Shown here in pieces: positions 16,027 to 24,639 of a stretch of 64,000 bases of DNA. The notes beneath the pieces were generated by a model. That model had not been told where the DNA came from, ran no database searches, and worked only from the letters and a program-made list of their open reading frames with translations. Source of the stretch: Phormidium sp. FACHB-1136. GTDB lineage: Bacteria > Cyanobacteriota > Cyanobacteriia > Phormidesmidales > Phormidesmidaceae. Each line of letters opens with the position of its first letter. Position 1 is the first letter of the stretch. Made by a program: the position numbers and the translations under genes. The stretch is from contig NZ_JACJRS010000012.1 of assembly GCF_014697375.1 (NCBI RefSeq), forward strand, positions 1 to 64,000, written 5' to 3'.

Positions 16027-16218
16027 ATGGACAACGAGGCAGTGGTGCAGCTATCGGCCATGGCGGGCTGGATTATTGGCGTCAGCCACTCGAAGGATCA
16101 GGGCTACCAATGCTGGCTGGTAAACCCCATGTTGGATGTCCTCAGTGATGGCACCTTCTACACCACCAGCAGCGCCGCCATGTCTGCCGGACGTGCCTTT
16201 GTGGAACGCTACCACTAA
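16027..16218 (+). CDS. Small uncharacterised protein, 63 aa
   Basis: A 63-residue peptide with a good ribosome-binding site (GGAG six bases before ATG). The sequence includes 'AMAGWIIGVSHSKDQGYQCW' and 'SDGTFYTTSSAAMSAGRAF'. It is soluble and lacks a signal peptide. I do not recognise a family, but the composition and start context look like a genuine small cyanobacterial gene rather than a chance frame. Its stop overlaps by four bases the stop of the convergent SRPBCC gene. Confidence 0.6.
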   Translation: MDNEAVVQLSAMAGWIIGVSHSKDQGYQCWLVNPMLDVLSDGTFYTTSSAAMSAGRAFVERYH

Positions 16219-16811
16219 CCCACACCATAGCCCTGACACAATACCTGCCGCATTTGTCTCATGTTACCGGGCAAATCGATCTTCATGCCCTGCTCGATCA
16301 GAAACGTGGGCACGGGGATGGTGGGAGCGGCCTGGACGCGGTAGGTGAGGAGGGTGCCTTCGCCCATATCTTGCAAATGCAGATCGGCATCGAAATAGGA
16401 GAAGGTGCCCCGTTCTAAGCGAAATTGAATGTGTTCGCAGGCGGTTTCAAACACCTGGAGGTAGATTTCCACCTGGGCCGTCATCATCATGAACCCCTTG
16501 CGCCCCACCTGGTACAGGCGGCGATAGCGATAGGTTGCCGTTTTCACCGATTCCAGCACTTCGCTGTGGGTGATGTTGGGGAAAAACTGCGTCCAGCGGC
16601 GATAGCTGGTGACCTGGGGCCAAATGTGGGAACGATCCAGGGGCACATACATGTGGGCCATCACCGCTGCGGGTTCATGGGGCTGGGATTGGGGCACAAT
16701 CAACACATCCCCCCGGATTAACGCGATCTGATCACGGGCTAAAAACCGGGCGGGATCCACCACCCCCTGGGGACTGGAAGGGGCTACCTCTCCGTCAATG
16801 CTGACAACCAT
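16215..16811 (-). CDS. SRPBCC (START-like) family protein
   Basis: This 198-residue protein matches cyanobacterial SRPBCC/polyketide-cyclase-like proteins, whose helix-grip fold binds a hydrophobic ligand. The pattern 'VPLDRSHIWPQVTSYRRWTQ' followed by 'FFPNITHSEVLE' is the typical 'coupling, wait, then mismatch' start of the fold. The C-terminal helix region 'FLIEQGMKIDLPGNMRQMRQ' closes it. There is no signal peptide. It stands between two forward clusters and is convergent with the 63-aa gene. Ligand and role are unknown. Confidence 0.7.
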   Translation of the reverse strand: MVVSIDGEVAPSSPQGVVDPARFLARDQIALIRGDVLIVPQSQPHEPAAVMAHMYVPLDRSHIWPQVTSYRRWTQFFPNITHSEVLESVKTATYRYRRLYQVGRKGFMMMTAQVEIYLQVFETACEHIQFRLERGTFSYFDADLHLQDMGEGTLLTYRVQAAPTIPVPTFLIEQGMKIDLPGNMRQMRQVLCQGYGVG

Positions 16812-17108
16812 ACGTCACTCCTGACCCTTGCTGTTGATGGGCTACCCTCCGGCGTTGGCCCCTAGGATGTCCCTAACCGTGATGGCCTTCGTCGTTCAAG
16901 GATAGCGGGTATATCTTTGGTGTACCCGAATCCCTGTGCCATCTAACCCTTTAGACACAATTCTTGCGGTGCCTTTACGCACATTCCCCCAGGGGGCGGG
17001 TCAAGCTTCATGGAGGGGAGATTCTGAAACCGGATGGCTCGGTTGTGTAAATTCCTCGTAAAATTCGTGGAGTTGTAAAGTTTAGACGGTAGAACGCTGG
17101 GTTAGCCT

Positions 17109-17906
17109 ATGACGCGCATCATTGTAATGACCTCTGGCAAGGGCGGGGTAGGCAAAACCACCTGCACCACCAACCTGGGCATGGCCCTAGCGCAGCGGGA
17201 TCAAAAGGTCGTGGTCATTGATGCCGACTTTGGTCTGCGTAACCTCGACCTGCTGCTGGGCCTAGAAAATCGCATTGTCTACACCGCCCTGGATGTGTTG
17301 GCGGGGGATTGCACCATTGAAAAAGCCCTAGTGAAAGACAAGCGCCAGCCCAACCTGGCCCTGCTGGCGGCGGCCCAAAACCGCAATAAAGAGGCCATCA
17401 CCCCCGACCAAATGAAGGAACTGGTGGCGGGGCTAAAGGGGCAGTACGACTTTGTGATTATCGACTGTCCGGCGGGGATTGAACTGGGCTTTCAAAACGC
17501 CATTGCCCCAGCCAATGAGGCCATTGTGGTGACCACGCCGGAGGTTTCCGCCGTGCGCGACGCCGACCGAGTGGTGGGTCTGCTGGAGGCCAGCGACGTG
17601 AAATACACCAAACTGTTGGTCAACCGCCTCAAGCCCGCCATGGTGCAGGAAGACCAAATGATGTCCGTTCGCGATGTTTTAGATATCCTAGCGGTGCCGC
17701 TGCTGGGCGTGATCCCCGACGACGAGCGGGTGATTGTGTCCTCCAACCGGGGCGAACCCCTGGTGCTAGATGAAAAGCTCTCCATGGCGGGGATGGCCTT
17801 CCAAAACATTGCTCGGCGGCTGCTGGGAGAAGAGGTGCCCCTGCTCGACCTCACCGCCACCCACGACGATATCTTTAGCCGCATTCGTCGTTTTCTGCGG
17901 GGGTAA
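17109..17906 (+). CDS. minD: Septum site-determining protein MinD
   Basis: This 265-residue ParA/MinD ATPase positions the division site by membrane cycling with MinE. The deviant Walker A is 'GKGGVGKTT' near residue 10, switch I includes 'VIDADFGLRNLDLLLGLENR', Walker B is 'DFVIIDCPAGIE', and the C terminus ends in a short amphipathic helix ('IFSRIRRFLRG') for membrane binding. minE follows after 121 bp. minC, which often precedes minD in cyanobacteria, is not in the window; the upstream gene is an opposite-strand SRPBCC protein. Confidence 0.97.
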   Translation: MTRIIVMTSGKGGVGKTTCTTNLGMALAQRDQKVVVIDADFGLRNLDLLLGLENRIVYTALDVLAGDCTIEKALVKDKRQPNLALLAAAQNRNKEAITPDQMKELVAGLKGQYDFVIIDCPAGIELGFQNAIAPANEAIVVTTPEVSAVRDADRVVGLLEASDVKYTKLLVNRLKPAMVQEDQMMSVRDVLDILAVPLLGVIPDDERVIVSSNRGEPLVLDEKLSMAGMAFQNIARRLLGEEVPLLDLTATHDDIFSRIRRFLRG

Positions 17907-18027
17907 ATGGCTGGGAATCGTCCCTGGCTTGGAGGTCCTACCTTGGAGTTCCCAACCCTAGGACTTTCCTCTGAAATTCCCCCGCCCCGCCCCCGGTGTC
18001 CGATGTCATCCACATCCCCCCGTCCCC

Positions 18028-18555
18028 ATGCTCAGCGAACTGCTCGATAAACTCTTTAACCGCAACCGCACCCCCACCAGCCGGGAGTCGGCGAAGCAAC
18101 GTCTTCAGTTTGTTCTCGCCCACGACCGCACCGACCTCAGCCCCGACCTGGTGGAAAAAATGCGCCAGGAGATTTTAGAGGTGGTGTCGCGCTACGTGGA
18201 GCTTGACCAAGAACACCTAGAATTTAATTTGGAAAGCGATCAGCGCATGACCGCCCTGATTGCCAACCTGCCCATCCGCCGAGTGCGGCCCACCTCTCCT
18301 GTGGTGCCCGAAAATCTCGATACCGCTCCCAAGGCCGACGCTCCCCAAACGTCCACCACCGAGGACCCCAGCCCCGCCGCCGAGTCCACGGAGGCTCCTG
18401 AGGCCACCTCTGGTTTCACCGTTGAAGTCGCCCCTGTCGAGGAAACTTCACCCGATACCGAGTCTTCCAATACCGTCGATGCCGTTGAGTCCACCACCAC
18501 CATCGACCCCACCCCAACGCCGACTTCGCCCGAAGATTCCCCTCGCCATGACTAA
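18028..18555 (+). CDS. minE: Cell division topological specificity factor MinE, extended
   Basis: Residues 1-90 are a normal MinE: an N-terminal MinD-binding segment ('[20 protein letters not shown]', '[18 protein letters not shown]') and the dimerising domain ('[20 protein letters not shown]', '[13 protein letters not shown]'). About 85 further residues form an acidic Ser/Thr/Pro/Glu-rich tail that looks disordered, making the protein 175 aa against the usual 88-105. The tail is in frame and its stop overlaps the next gene's start by 8 bp, so it seems genuine. The overlap suggests coupled translation with the downstream [2Fe-2S] protein. Confidence 0.93.
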   Translation: MLSELLDKLFNRNRTPTSRESAKQRLQFVLAHDRTDLSPDLVEKMRQEILEVVSRYVELDQEHLEFNLESDQRMTALIANLPIRRVRPTSPVVPENLDTAPKADAPQTSTTEDPSPAAESTEAPEATSGFTVEVAPVEETSPDTESSNTVDAVESTTTIDPTPTPTSPEDSPRHD

Positions 18556-18967
18556 TTCTCCAACCTCAGCATCCCAAACGCCCGAAACGGCCCTCCAACA
18601 GAGTGTTAACGCTCTGGCCCTGACCAGCATTCAGCGCCATGTGTTTATCTGCGCCGACCAGTCCATTCCCAAATGCTGCGACAAGGCCGCCAGCATCGAA
18701 GCCTGGGACTATCTCAAGGATCGTCTCAAGGAGTTGAAGCTAGACATCCCCACCGCCGAGCGGCCCACCAGCATTTTTCGCACCAAGGTTCACTGCCTGC
18801 GGGTGTGCCACCAGGGGCCAATTTTGCTGGTTTATCCCGATGGCGTTTGGTATCACAGCGCTACCCCAGCGGTGATCGAGCGCATCATCCAAGAACACCT
18901 CATCGGTGGCCAAGTGGTCGAGGAATACGCCTTTCTCACCCATCCCCTGCCCAACCTCGAACCCTAG
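18548..18967 (+). CDS. Thioredoxin-like (2Fe-2S) ferredoxin family protein
   Basis: This 139-residue protein has the cysteine pattern of thioredoxin-fold [2Fe-2S] ferredoxins: '[14 protein letters not shown]' near residue 31 and '[19 protein letters not shown]' near 80. The C-terminal helix '[20 protein letters not shown]' is typical of cyanobacterial members. It is expected to carry electrons, but the partner is unknown. The ATG lies inside the last codons of minE (8-bp overlap). gun4 follows after about 67 bp. Confidence 0.85.
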   Translation: MTNSPTSASQTPETALQQSVNALALTSIQRHVFICADQSIPKCCDKAASIEAWDYLKDRLKELKLDIPTAERPTSIFRTKVHCLRVCHQGPILLVYPDGVWYHSATPAVIERIIQEHLIGGQVVEEYAFLTHPLPNLEP

Positions 18968-19034
18968 ACCCTGCCCCAGAAACCGCCGAAATTGCCATAT
19001 CATGGGGAAGGGCAGTTTCGCAGCGCGCAGCAAG

Positions 19035-19745
19035 ATGGTTATGGTTTCGGAAAGCGGCACATTGGAGGACTTGCGACAACAGCTTCAGGGCGATTCCCTC
19101 AAGCGGCAGCTCTCGGCGGTTCACGAACTGGTGGCCCTGGGAACCGAGGGGCTAGACACCCTCAAAGCCGTGCTACTAGAACGCAAGGATGCACCGCCTA
19201 CCATTTTGGATGGCCGCATGGTGCAGGTGCTCTACGCTACCCAGCAGGACGAGATTCAAGACTTTTTGCTAGAAACCTGGCCCGAAGGTCGGGTACCCAT
19301 GCCCTCCGCCGCCGAGATTGACTATTCCCCCATTCAAGACTGCCTGGTGGCACAAGATTTTCAGGAAGCCGACCGCCTCACCTTGGTCAAACTGTGCGAA
19401 CTGGCTGGCCCCACGGCGGTAAAGCGCAAATGGGTCTACTTCACAGAAGTCGAGATGTTCCCCAGCCTGGATTTGCAAACCCTTGATCGGCTTTGGCAAA
19501 TCTACTCTGAAGGCAAGTTTGGTTTTTCCGTGCAGCGGCGTATTTGGCTGGGCGTGGGCCAAAACTGGGACAAACTCTGGCCCCGCCTCGCCTGGAAAGA
19601 CGACAACATCTGGACACGCTATCCGGGCGGCTTCATGTGGGATCTCAGCGCCCCCGATGGCCACCTGCCCCTCTCCAATCAGTTGCGCGGCGTGCGAATG
19701 ATGGCCTCCCTGCTGTCTCACCCCGCCTGGAACGAAAACGACTAA
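19035..19745 (+). CDS. gun4: GUN4 domain protein, Mg-chelatase activator
   Basis: GUN4 binds protoporphyrin IX and Mg-protoporphyrin and stimulates magnesium chelatase in chlorophyll synthesis. From ATG 19035 the protein has 236 residues: an N-terminal helical bundle ('TLEDLRQQLQGDSLKRQLSA') and the GUN4 core from about residue 90 ('YSPIQDCLVAQDFQEADRLT', 'KFGFSVQRRIWLGVGQNWDK', 'WTRYPGGFMWDLSAPDGHLP'). The start is uncertain: ATGs at 19002, 19035 and 19041 are all in frame, and I prefer the middle one from typical family length. It is within a forward cluster with the [2Fe-2S] protein and a DUF2256 peptide. Confidence 0.9.
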   Translation: MVMVSESGTLEDLRQQLQGDSLKRQLSAVHELVALGTEGLDTLKAVLLERKDAPPTILDGRMVQVLYATQQDEIQDFLLETWPEGRVPMPSAAEIDYSPIQDCLVAQDFQEADRLTLVKLCELAGPTAVKRKWVYFTEVEMFPSLDLQTLDRLWQIYSEGKFGFSVQRRIWLGVGQNWDKLWPRLAWKDDNIWTRYPGGFMWDLSAPDGHLPLSNQLRGVRMMASLLSHPAWNEND

Positions 19746-19748
19746 TCC

Positions 19749-19889
19749 ATGGCCAAACAGCGCTCCAAGGCGGATCTGCCGACTAAGATGTGCCCTGTGT
19801 GTCAGCGATCCTTTACCTGGCGCAAAAAGTGGGCCGATTGTTGGGACGAGGTGAAATACTGCTCCGAACGCTGCCGCCGTCGTCGTTAG
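19749..19889 (+). CDS. DUF2256 zinc-ribbon peptide, 46 aa
   Basis: A very short gene starting three bases after the gun4 stop. It encodes 46 residues with the DUF2256 pattern: 'MCPVCQRSFTWRKKW' then 'VKYCSERCRRRR', in which four Cys (CPxC and CxxxC) would bind zinc. The Arg-rich end suggests nucleic acid contact, but family function is unknown. The tight spacing implies co-translation with gun4. Confidence 0.88.
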   Translation: MAKQRSKADLPTKMCPVCQRSFTWRKKWADCWDEVKYCSERCRRRR

Positions 19890-19967
19890 GGGTACCTTGC
19901 GCTTTACAACGGACGGGGCATTGAGTACCGTGGGGAGTAGCTTTGATAACGTTTTGTGAAGATCCCT

Positions 19968-21149
19968 ATGCAGTACCGTCGATTTGGTCGCACCAATCTG
20001 CAAATACCCGTATTTTCCTGCGGCGGTATGCGGTATCAGCATTCCTGGAAGGATGTGCCCCTGGCAGAGATTCCGGCCAAAAACCAGGCTAACCTGGAGG
20101 CCACCATCCGCCGCGCTCTAGAGGCGGGCATTAACCACATCGAAACCGCCCGTGGCTACGGCACCTCGGAAATTCAACTGGGCGAAATTTTGCCGACCCT
20201 GCCCCGTGATGGCCTAATTGTGCAAACCAAGGTTTCCCCCACGGAAAACCCAGAGGACTTTCGCCGCACCCTCAGCCAATCCCTCGACAACTTGAAGCTA
20301 GAAACGGTCGATTTGCTGGGCATCCACGGCATCAACACCGCCGAACTGCTGGACTGGACGCTACGACCGGGCGGTTGTTTGGAGGTAGCCCAGGAGTTCC
20401 AACGGCAGGGTCGGGTGCGGTTCATTGGCTTCTCCACCCATGCCCCCACGGCGGTGATTCTGCGGGCGATTGAGTCTGACCAGTTCGACTATGTCAACCT
20501 GCACTGGTACTACATTCATCAGGAGAACTGGCCCGCCATCGAAGCCGCCCAGCGCCACGATATGGGGGTGTTCATCATCAGCCCTGCCGACAAGGGGGGC
20601 CACCTTTATCATCCGTCCCAAACCTTGGCGGATCTCTGTGCTCCCCTCAGCCCGATGGTGTTCAATAATCTGTTTTGCCTCCGCCGTTCCCAGGTACACA
20701 CCCTCAGCATTGGCGCGGCCCGCCCCAGCGATTTTGACGAGCACCTGAAAACCCTGCCCCTGCTAGCGGAGGCCGACGTTCACCTAGCGCCCGTGCTAGA
20801 ACGGCTAGAGCAACAGGCCCAAGCCGTCCTGGGGGAAGATTGGCTAAACCACTGGCGAGAAGGGCTTCCCACCCCCGAAGACACCCCCGGACAGGTGAAC
20901 ATCCCGGTGATTCTGTGGCTGCGAAATCTCCTGCTGGCCTACGATATGGAAGAATTCGCCAAGGCCCGCTACAACCTGCTGGGCAACGGGGGCCACTGGT
21001 TCCCTGGCCAAAAGGCAGAAGCCATGGATGATCTAGATTTTTCCGATTGCCTGCGCCACAGTCCCTACGCCAGCAAAATTCCGGCGATGTTGGCCGACAC
21101 CCACCAGCGCCTAGGGGGCGAAGCCGTGGCCCGATTGTCCAACGCCTAA
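19968..21149 (+). CDS. Aldo/keto reductase
   Basis: This 393-residue NADPH-dependent oxidoreductase of the aldo/keto reductase fold starts with 'MQYRRFGRTNLQIPVFSCGG'; a GTG four codons upstream (19956) is an alternative start. Catalytic-site equivalents are visible as 'ETARGYGTSEIQLGEIL' (Tyr), 'IVQTKVSP' (Lys) and 'LLGIHGIN' (His). The C-terminal 100 residues match the domain that carries a 4Fe-4S motif in many relatives, but here the Cys cluster is absent and only a lone Cys remains in 'DFSDCLRHSP'. It ends the forward cluster that began at minD. The substrate is unknown. Confidence 0.88.
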   Translation: MQYRRFGRTNLQIPVFSCGGMRYQHSWKDVPLAEIPAKNQANLEATIRRALEAGINHIETARGYGTSEIQLGEILPTLPRDGLIVQTKVSPTENPEDFRRTLSQSLDNLKLETVDLLGIHGINTAELLDWTLRPGGCLEVAQEFQRQGRVRFIGFSTHAPTAVILRAIESDQFDYVNLHWYYIHQENWPAIEAAQRHDMGVFIISPADKGGHLYHPSQTLADLCAPLSPMVFNNLFCLRRSQVHTLSIGAARPSDFDEHLKTLPLLAEADVHLAPVLERLEQQAQAVLGEDWLNHWREGLPTPEDTPGQVNIPVILWLRNLLLAYDMEEFAKARYNLLGNGGHWFPGQKAEAMDDLDFSDCLRHSPYASKIPAMLADTHQRLGGEAVARLSNA

Positions 21150-21315
21150 GCGGTCTTAAGGACATTGAACAATCCGCTGTTGCCCCCTCTTAGGACAACC
21201 TCGGATACCCCTAGGGTGAGAATTTATCCTCAATCTGGCTTGTTTGCTCCCGGTATCAGCGGGCGGGGTTTCCTCAACCCTATGGTTGGCTGGGCTGGGA
21301 ATCGGGGTGATCCAG

Positions 21316-21972
21316 TTAGGATTTGGGATCAGGTGGTGATCGGAGCCAATCCCTCAAGGTTCGCTCTGCCGCTACCTCGTCCTGTTGAGCCTGGGCCAAA
21401 AAATCGTAGAGCTTTTCCTTCGGGATTTGGGGGAACGTAGGGCTTCGGTCTACGTCCTGATACGCCCCATTCTGAAGCTGATAAATTCGCCAGATTTCGC
21501 CGTTATAGCGCCAAAACTCAGCCACACCTAGGGCGGCATAGAGTGCCAATTTGTCAATATCGGTGTGGGTAATATCCACCTCCACGACGAGATCGGGCGG
21601 CGGGTCGGTGGACAGATCCACGGTGCGCCCTGCCACCAAGGGCTGGTTTTGAATATAGTAGGCATTGTCCGGCTCAGCACCCCGATCTAGGTCTTCCCGG
21701 TCGAGGGTCGTAGACCCCAGGGTTTTGATGGCTAACCCTAGCTCGGCCACCAGAATTCTGATAAATAGGCCAATCAATTCTCGGGCAAATTCATGGAGTT
21801 CTGAGGGCATCACAATTTCAAGGGTACCGCGATCATAGACCAGCCGCGCCGCCCGACTCTGGGGCAACGCCTGGAGAATTTGCTGGTAGCCCTGCCAAGT
21901 CATGGCATGGAAGGCAATCCGGGTTTCAGCAATGACCTTGGGGGGGGCTGTAGAAATAACCATGGGTGACAC
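21316..21972 (-). CDS. Uma2 family (DUF820) putative endonuclease
   Basis: This 218-residue protein belongs to the Uma2 family of PD-(D/E)XK-fold proteins, which is greatly expanded in cyanobacteria. Typical segments are 'RLVYDRGTLEIVMPSELHEF' (with the conserved E.M.P pattern), 'AEPDNAYYIQNQP', 'PPPDLVVEVDITHTDIDKLA' (active-site D...E.D) and 'YAALGVAEFWRYNGE'. The catalytic set therefore looks complete, but the biological role of the family is not established. ATG at 21972 or 21963 may be used. It stands alone between divergent and convergent neighbours. Confidence 0.85.
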   Translation of the reverse strand: MSPMVISTAPPKVIAETRIAFHAMTWQGYQQILQALPQSRAARLVYDRGTLEIVMPSELHEFARELIGLFIRILVAELGLAIKTLGSTTLDREDLDRGAEPDNAYYIQNQPLVAGRTVDLSTDPPPDLVVEVDITHTDIDKLALYAALGVAEFWRYNGEIWRIYQLQNGAYQDVDRSPTFPQIPKEKLYDFLAQAQQDEVAAERTLRDWLRSPPDPKS

Positions 21973-22137
21973 CAGATCACAACAAGAACACTAGACGGCT
22001 AACGTAGGACACTGGTTAAACGCTGGGGCCAATTCAAGGTTGAAGTGCAACACCTGCTAGTGCAACTTAAAGGTAATTGTGGGCATGACCCACCTGACTG
22101 ACGCCGTGGTTACTCTCGGGTGGCAAGGAATAAACGG

Positions 22138-23019
22138 TTAGAACGTTTGGGATTGCACGGCCCAGCGACGAAACCCAATGGCTAGGCCCAGCAGCAGGGC
22201 AATGCCCAATACTCCGGCTAGGGGGTTGCCATCCAGGCCTGTGACCCAAGCCGGAACTCGCCCCGTTGGCTGGAGCAGATGCCCCACGTTTAGCACGTAA
22301 TACATCCACACTAGCCCCCCGTGCAGGCCCACCGCTGGCCCCAGGCTAGTTTCGCGAGGATCGGGCCGCAGGGCCACCCGTCGCGCCCCCACCAGAACTA
22401 TGCCGAGCAGAAGCAGGCCCAAAAACTGGGGCAGCATTTGCAGCATCACGGCCAGAGGCTTGATGAAGTGGGCCACTGCAAAAATCAGACTGTTGGTCAT
22501 CAGCGCCACCCCAGGGGAAAGCCCCCGTTCTAGTTCTCCCAACAGCCAGCCGCGAAACAACACTTCCTCCGACCAGCCCACAGCTAGGGCGGTGAGTGCG
22601 CCGCCTAAAATAATCGTGCCCCAGGGTTCGTTGGCGATGGCTTCGGCATTGGGCACCGCCCACCCCATCCCCAACTGGATGCCCCCCAGGGCAACAAGGC
22701 TCAAAACGCCAATCCCTAGCCCTAGCCCAAACCCCCGCCCCAGACGATGGAATCCGGTGAAGCCAATGGCCTGCCAGGGTTGCCGCAAACCATGCACCCG
22801 CCGCTGCCACTGGGGCAACAGGGCCAAAAACACGAGGTAGAGCATGGCCGTGGGAATTAGATCGCCACCGGGAAGCTTGTCTTGGCTAGACAGCCGATAG
22901 AAGGGCCAAGCCACGGGAAACCAAAGGGCTACCGCGATGCCTAAAAAAACGAAAACCCTGATCAGGGCGGGCCACTGGGCCAATTTCCCTTTTGTAATCC
23001 AGTTTGTGATCCAGCTCAT
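22138..23019 (-). CDS. CPBP family intramembrane glutamic endopeptidase
   Basis: This 293-residue polytopic membrane protein has about eight helices and the three CPBP (Abi/CAAX-protease-like) motifs: 'WSEEVLFRGWLLGELE' (EExxxR), 'LIFAVAHF' (FxxxH) and 'VGLHGGLVWMYY' (HxxxN/B-like). It begins 5 bp after the clpS stop on the same strand, so the two are almost certainly one transcript. Substrates of cyanobacterial CPBP proteases are unknown. The pairing with an N-recognin adaptor hints at a proteolytic role. Confidence 0.87.
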   Translation of the reverse strand: MSWITNWITKGKLAQWPALIRVFVFLGIAVALWFPVAWPFYRLSSQDKLPGGDLIPTAMLYLVFLALLPQWQRRVHGLRQPWQAIGFTGFHRLGRGFGLGLGIGVLSLVALGGIQLGMGWAVPNAEAIANEPWGTIILGGALTALAVGWSEEVLFRGWLLGELERGLSPGVALMTNSLIFAVAHFIKPLAVMLQMLPQFLGLLLLGIVLVGARRVALRPDPRETSLGPAVGLHGGLVWMYYVLNVGHLLQPTGRVPAWVTGLDGNPLAGVLGIALLLGLAIGFRRWAVQSQTF

Positions 23020-23024
23020 TCGGC

Positions 23025-23312
23025 CTACTCATCTGGCTCGATGGTGCTGCTCAACCCCAGGTTGCACAACCCTTCGCTGTAAAATTCTGCGTGTTCTAGG
23101 GCACAGGTAATCACTAGCGCCACCCCTGCCGTGTGGGCCTGCATCATAATGTCCACCGCTTGGGGCATGGTGAGACTGGGCACCACCTTCAGCAACGACT
23201 CCACCACATATTCCATGGAGTTAAAGTCGTCATTGTGAAGCAGAACCCGGTAGCGGGGAGCTGGCTTACGAATGGTTGAGGTTGACTTCTTTTCAATCGT
23301 TTCAACCGACAC
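23025..23312 (-). CDS. clpS: ATP-dependent Clp protease adaptor ClpS
   Basis: This 95-residue adaptor delivers N-degron substrates to ClpC/ClpP. The disordered N-terminal segment is followed by the core: 'YRVLLHNDDFNSMEYVVESL' (the NDDF-x-x-M/F-E-Y substrate pocket), 'QAHTAGVALVITCALEHAEF' and 'YSEGLCNLGL'. Residues lining the N-degron pocket (Asn, Asp, Asp) are intact. Cyanobacteria often encode two ClpS paralogues, and this looks like the conventional ClpS1 type. It is co-transcribed with the CPBP protease. Confidence 0.95.
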   Translation of the reverse strand: MSVETIEKKSTSTIRKPAPRYRVLLHNDDFNSMEYVVESLLKVVPSLTMPQAVDIMMQAHTAGVALVITCALEHAEFYSEGLCNLGLSSTIEPDE

Positions 23313-23596
23313 AGCAACACCTCATGGTTCCCAGAATTAGCATGGATCAAGGGGATCTGACCGCAGGACTCAACCCAGCACGGCGACGGTTCTATGACCA
23401 TCCGGAACAACGTCTTTGCCTGCGCCTTAGGTTGTTTCCCTGAGCCTTCACCCTCATCATAAAACGTTACGCTAGGTTTGGCATTTCTGCCCCATCTAGA
23501 CCAGCATGTCTTAGGTTTGCCGCCCAGGCTGAGCCTATCGCCCCCCTGTTCATTCTGAAGTATCGCTTAGGGCCACCCGCGTCCACCCCTGTTCCC

Positions 23597-24022
23597 ATGA
23601 TCAAAGACCTGCAACCGCCGTCCTTTCAGCCCCATCAAATTGTTTATCTGACCTGCGATCAGAGTCGGCTTTACACTGAGGTGATTGAAATTTTGGTGGA
23701 TCGGCAACTGGCCTGGGTGAGGCCGCTGGTGTTGGTGACGCCGACAGAAACCCTGCCCCTCGCGGCCTCTTCGGTGCTAGGGCTGCCCGATCCTCAAGGC
23801 TGGCCGGACCGACCAACCACCCCAGATCTACTCTGGCCCCTCGATCAGTTTTGCCCTGCCCTCGATACCGACTTTGTGACCCTGTTGGCAACCCTAGCCG
23901 ACCGACCGGATCAATGGCTATCGGCATCCCACAGCGTTAGGGTGTCGCAGTTCACCCGTCGCCTGTGGGAAAAGGTTGCAGGGGCTTCCCAGCCTAACCA
24001 GGCCTCAACCGACCGCATTTAA
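23597..24022 (+). CDS. Uncharacterised protein, 141 aa
   Basis: A 141-residue soluble protein with no signal peptide or recognised domain. The N-terminal half is well structured ('HQIVYLTCDQSRLYTEVIEI', 'LVDRQLAWVRPLVLVTP'). The C-terminal half is rich in Asp, Pro and Leu. It reads like one of the conserved hypothetical proteins of cyanobacteria, but I cannot name a family. It is preceded by a 284-bp gap and is followed by a long non-coding stretch, so it appears monocistronic. Confidence 0.65.
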   Translation: MIKDLQPPSFQPHQIVYLTCDQSRLYTEVIEILVDRQLAWVRPLVLVTPTETLPLAASSVLGLPDPQGWPDRPTTPDLLWPLDQFCPALDTDFVTLLATLADRPDQWLSASHSVRVSQFTRRLWEKVAGASQPNQASTDRI

Positions 24023-24639
24023 ACGGATACAGAGGCTACACTCCTCCGTATTTTTACGATCAAGGGATTTTTGTGAACTTTCTGCAAACAATCGCAATCT
24101 TGCGTAAGAGATTCCACGGATCTGATTAACAATAGGCCATCACCTTGGTGCAAAGCCTATAGATCGTTGGGTTGTCCCCCAGGATCTAGCCTGACCGCCA
24201 AGGTGGTAAAACAGAGCCACCCTCCCTAGGGGCACGCCTGAGGAGATCGCGGGTCACTTCTGTCAGAAAGGTCTTCACAGCAACCTGACCAAGTCAGGCA
24301 TGTATGTTTAGATACCTTGACTTGCAGAGATTTCGTGGTTGACTTAAATGCAACGAGGTCTCTGTATTTCTGATCTGGAGGGTGAGGTGGCCGTTCTGAA
24401 GGTAGGATCAAAAACCTAAGATGGAGTGACTTAAGTCACAAACATTTTGATTTTCTTGAGCTATATTCGGTGAATTCACGGAAAAGCTCCGTTGAGATTC
24501 TCCCTAAATACATCAAGATATGGCTAACTCTAGCGTCCAGGGTTGCCACGCTCTACGAAGGACGCGTACCTTCGTAGATGTCGGAACCACGCTTTACACT
24601 CGTTAAAATCACGTAGGACACACCAGGAGTATATCGGGT
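24023..24639. promoter_or_regulatory. 617-bp non-coding leader upstream of the STAS gene
   Basis: No gene-like frame with good composition is present. The stretch is A+T-richer than the rest of the window, especially 24050-24130 and 24420-24520, which could hold promoters. A perfect 9-bp-stem hairpin is at 24553-24577, 63 bp upstream of the STAS gene start. The length suggests a long 5' untranslated region, an unlisted small RNA, or both. Confidence 0.45.
24553..24577 (+). promoter_or_regulatory. Perfect hairpin in the STAS gene leader
   Basis: CTACGAAGG (24553-24561) and CCTTCGTAG (24569-24577) are exact reverse complements with a 7-base loop. No T-run follows, so it is not a standard terminator. 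It could be an operator or an RNA stem regulating the gene starting at 24640. Confidence 0.55.

Noticed and set aside
21165-21440. 91-codon forward frame after the aldo/keto reductase
   Set aside because: It overlaps the Uma2 gene on the other strand and its composition is Pro/Arg-rich as in shadow frames.
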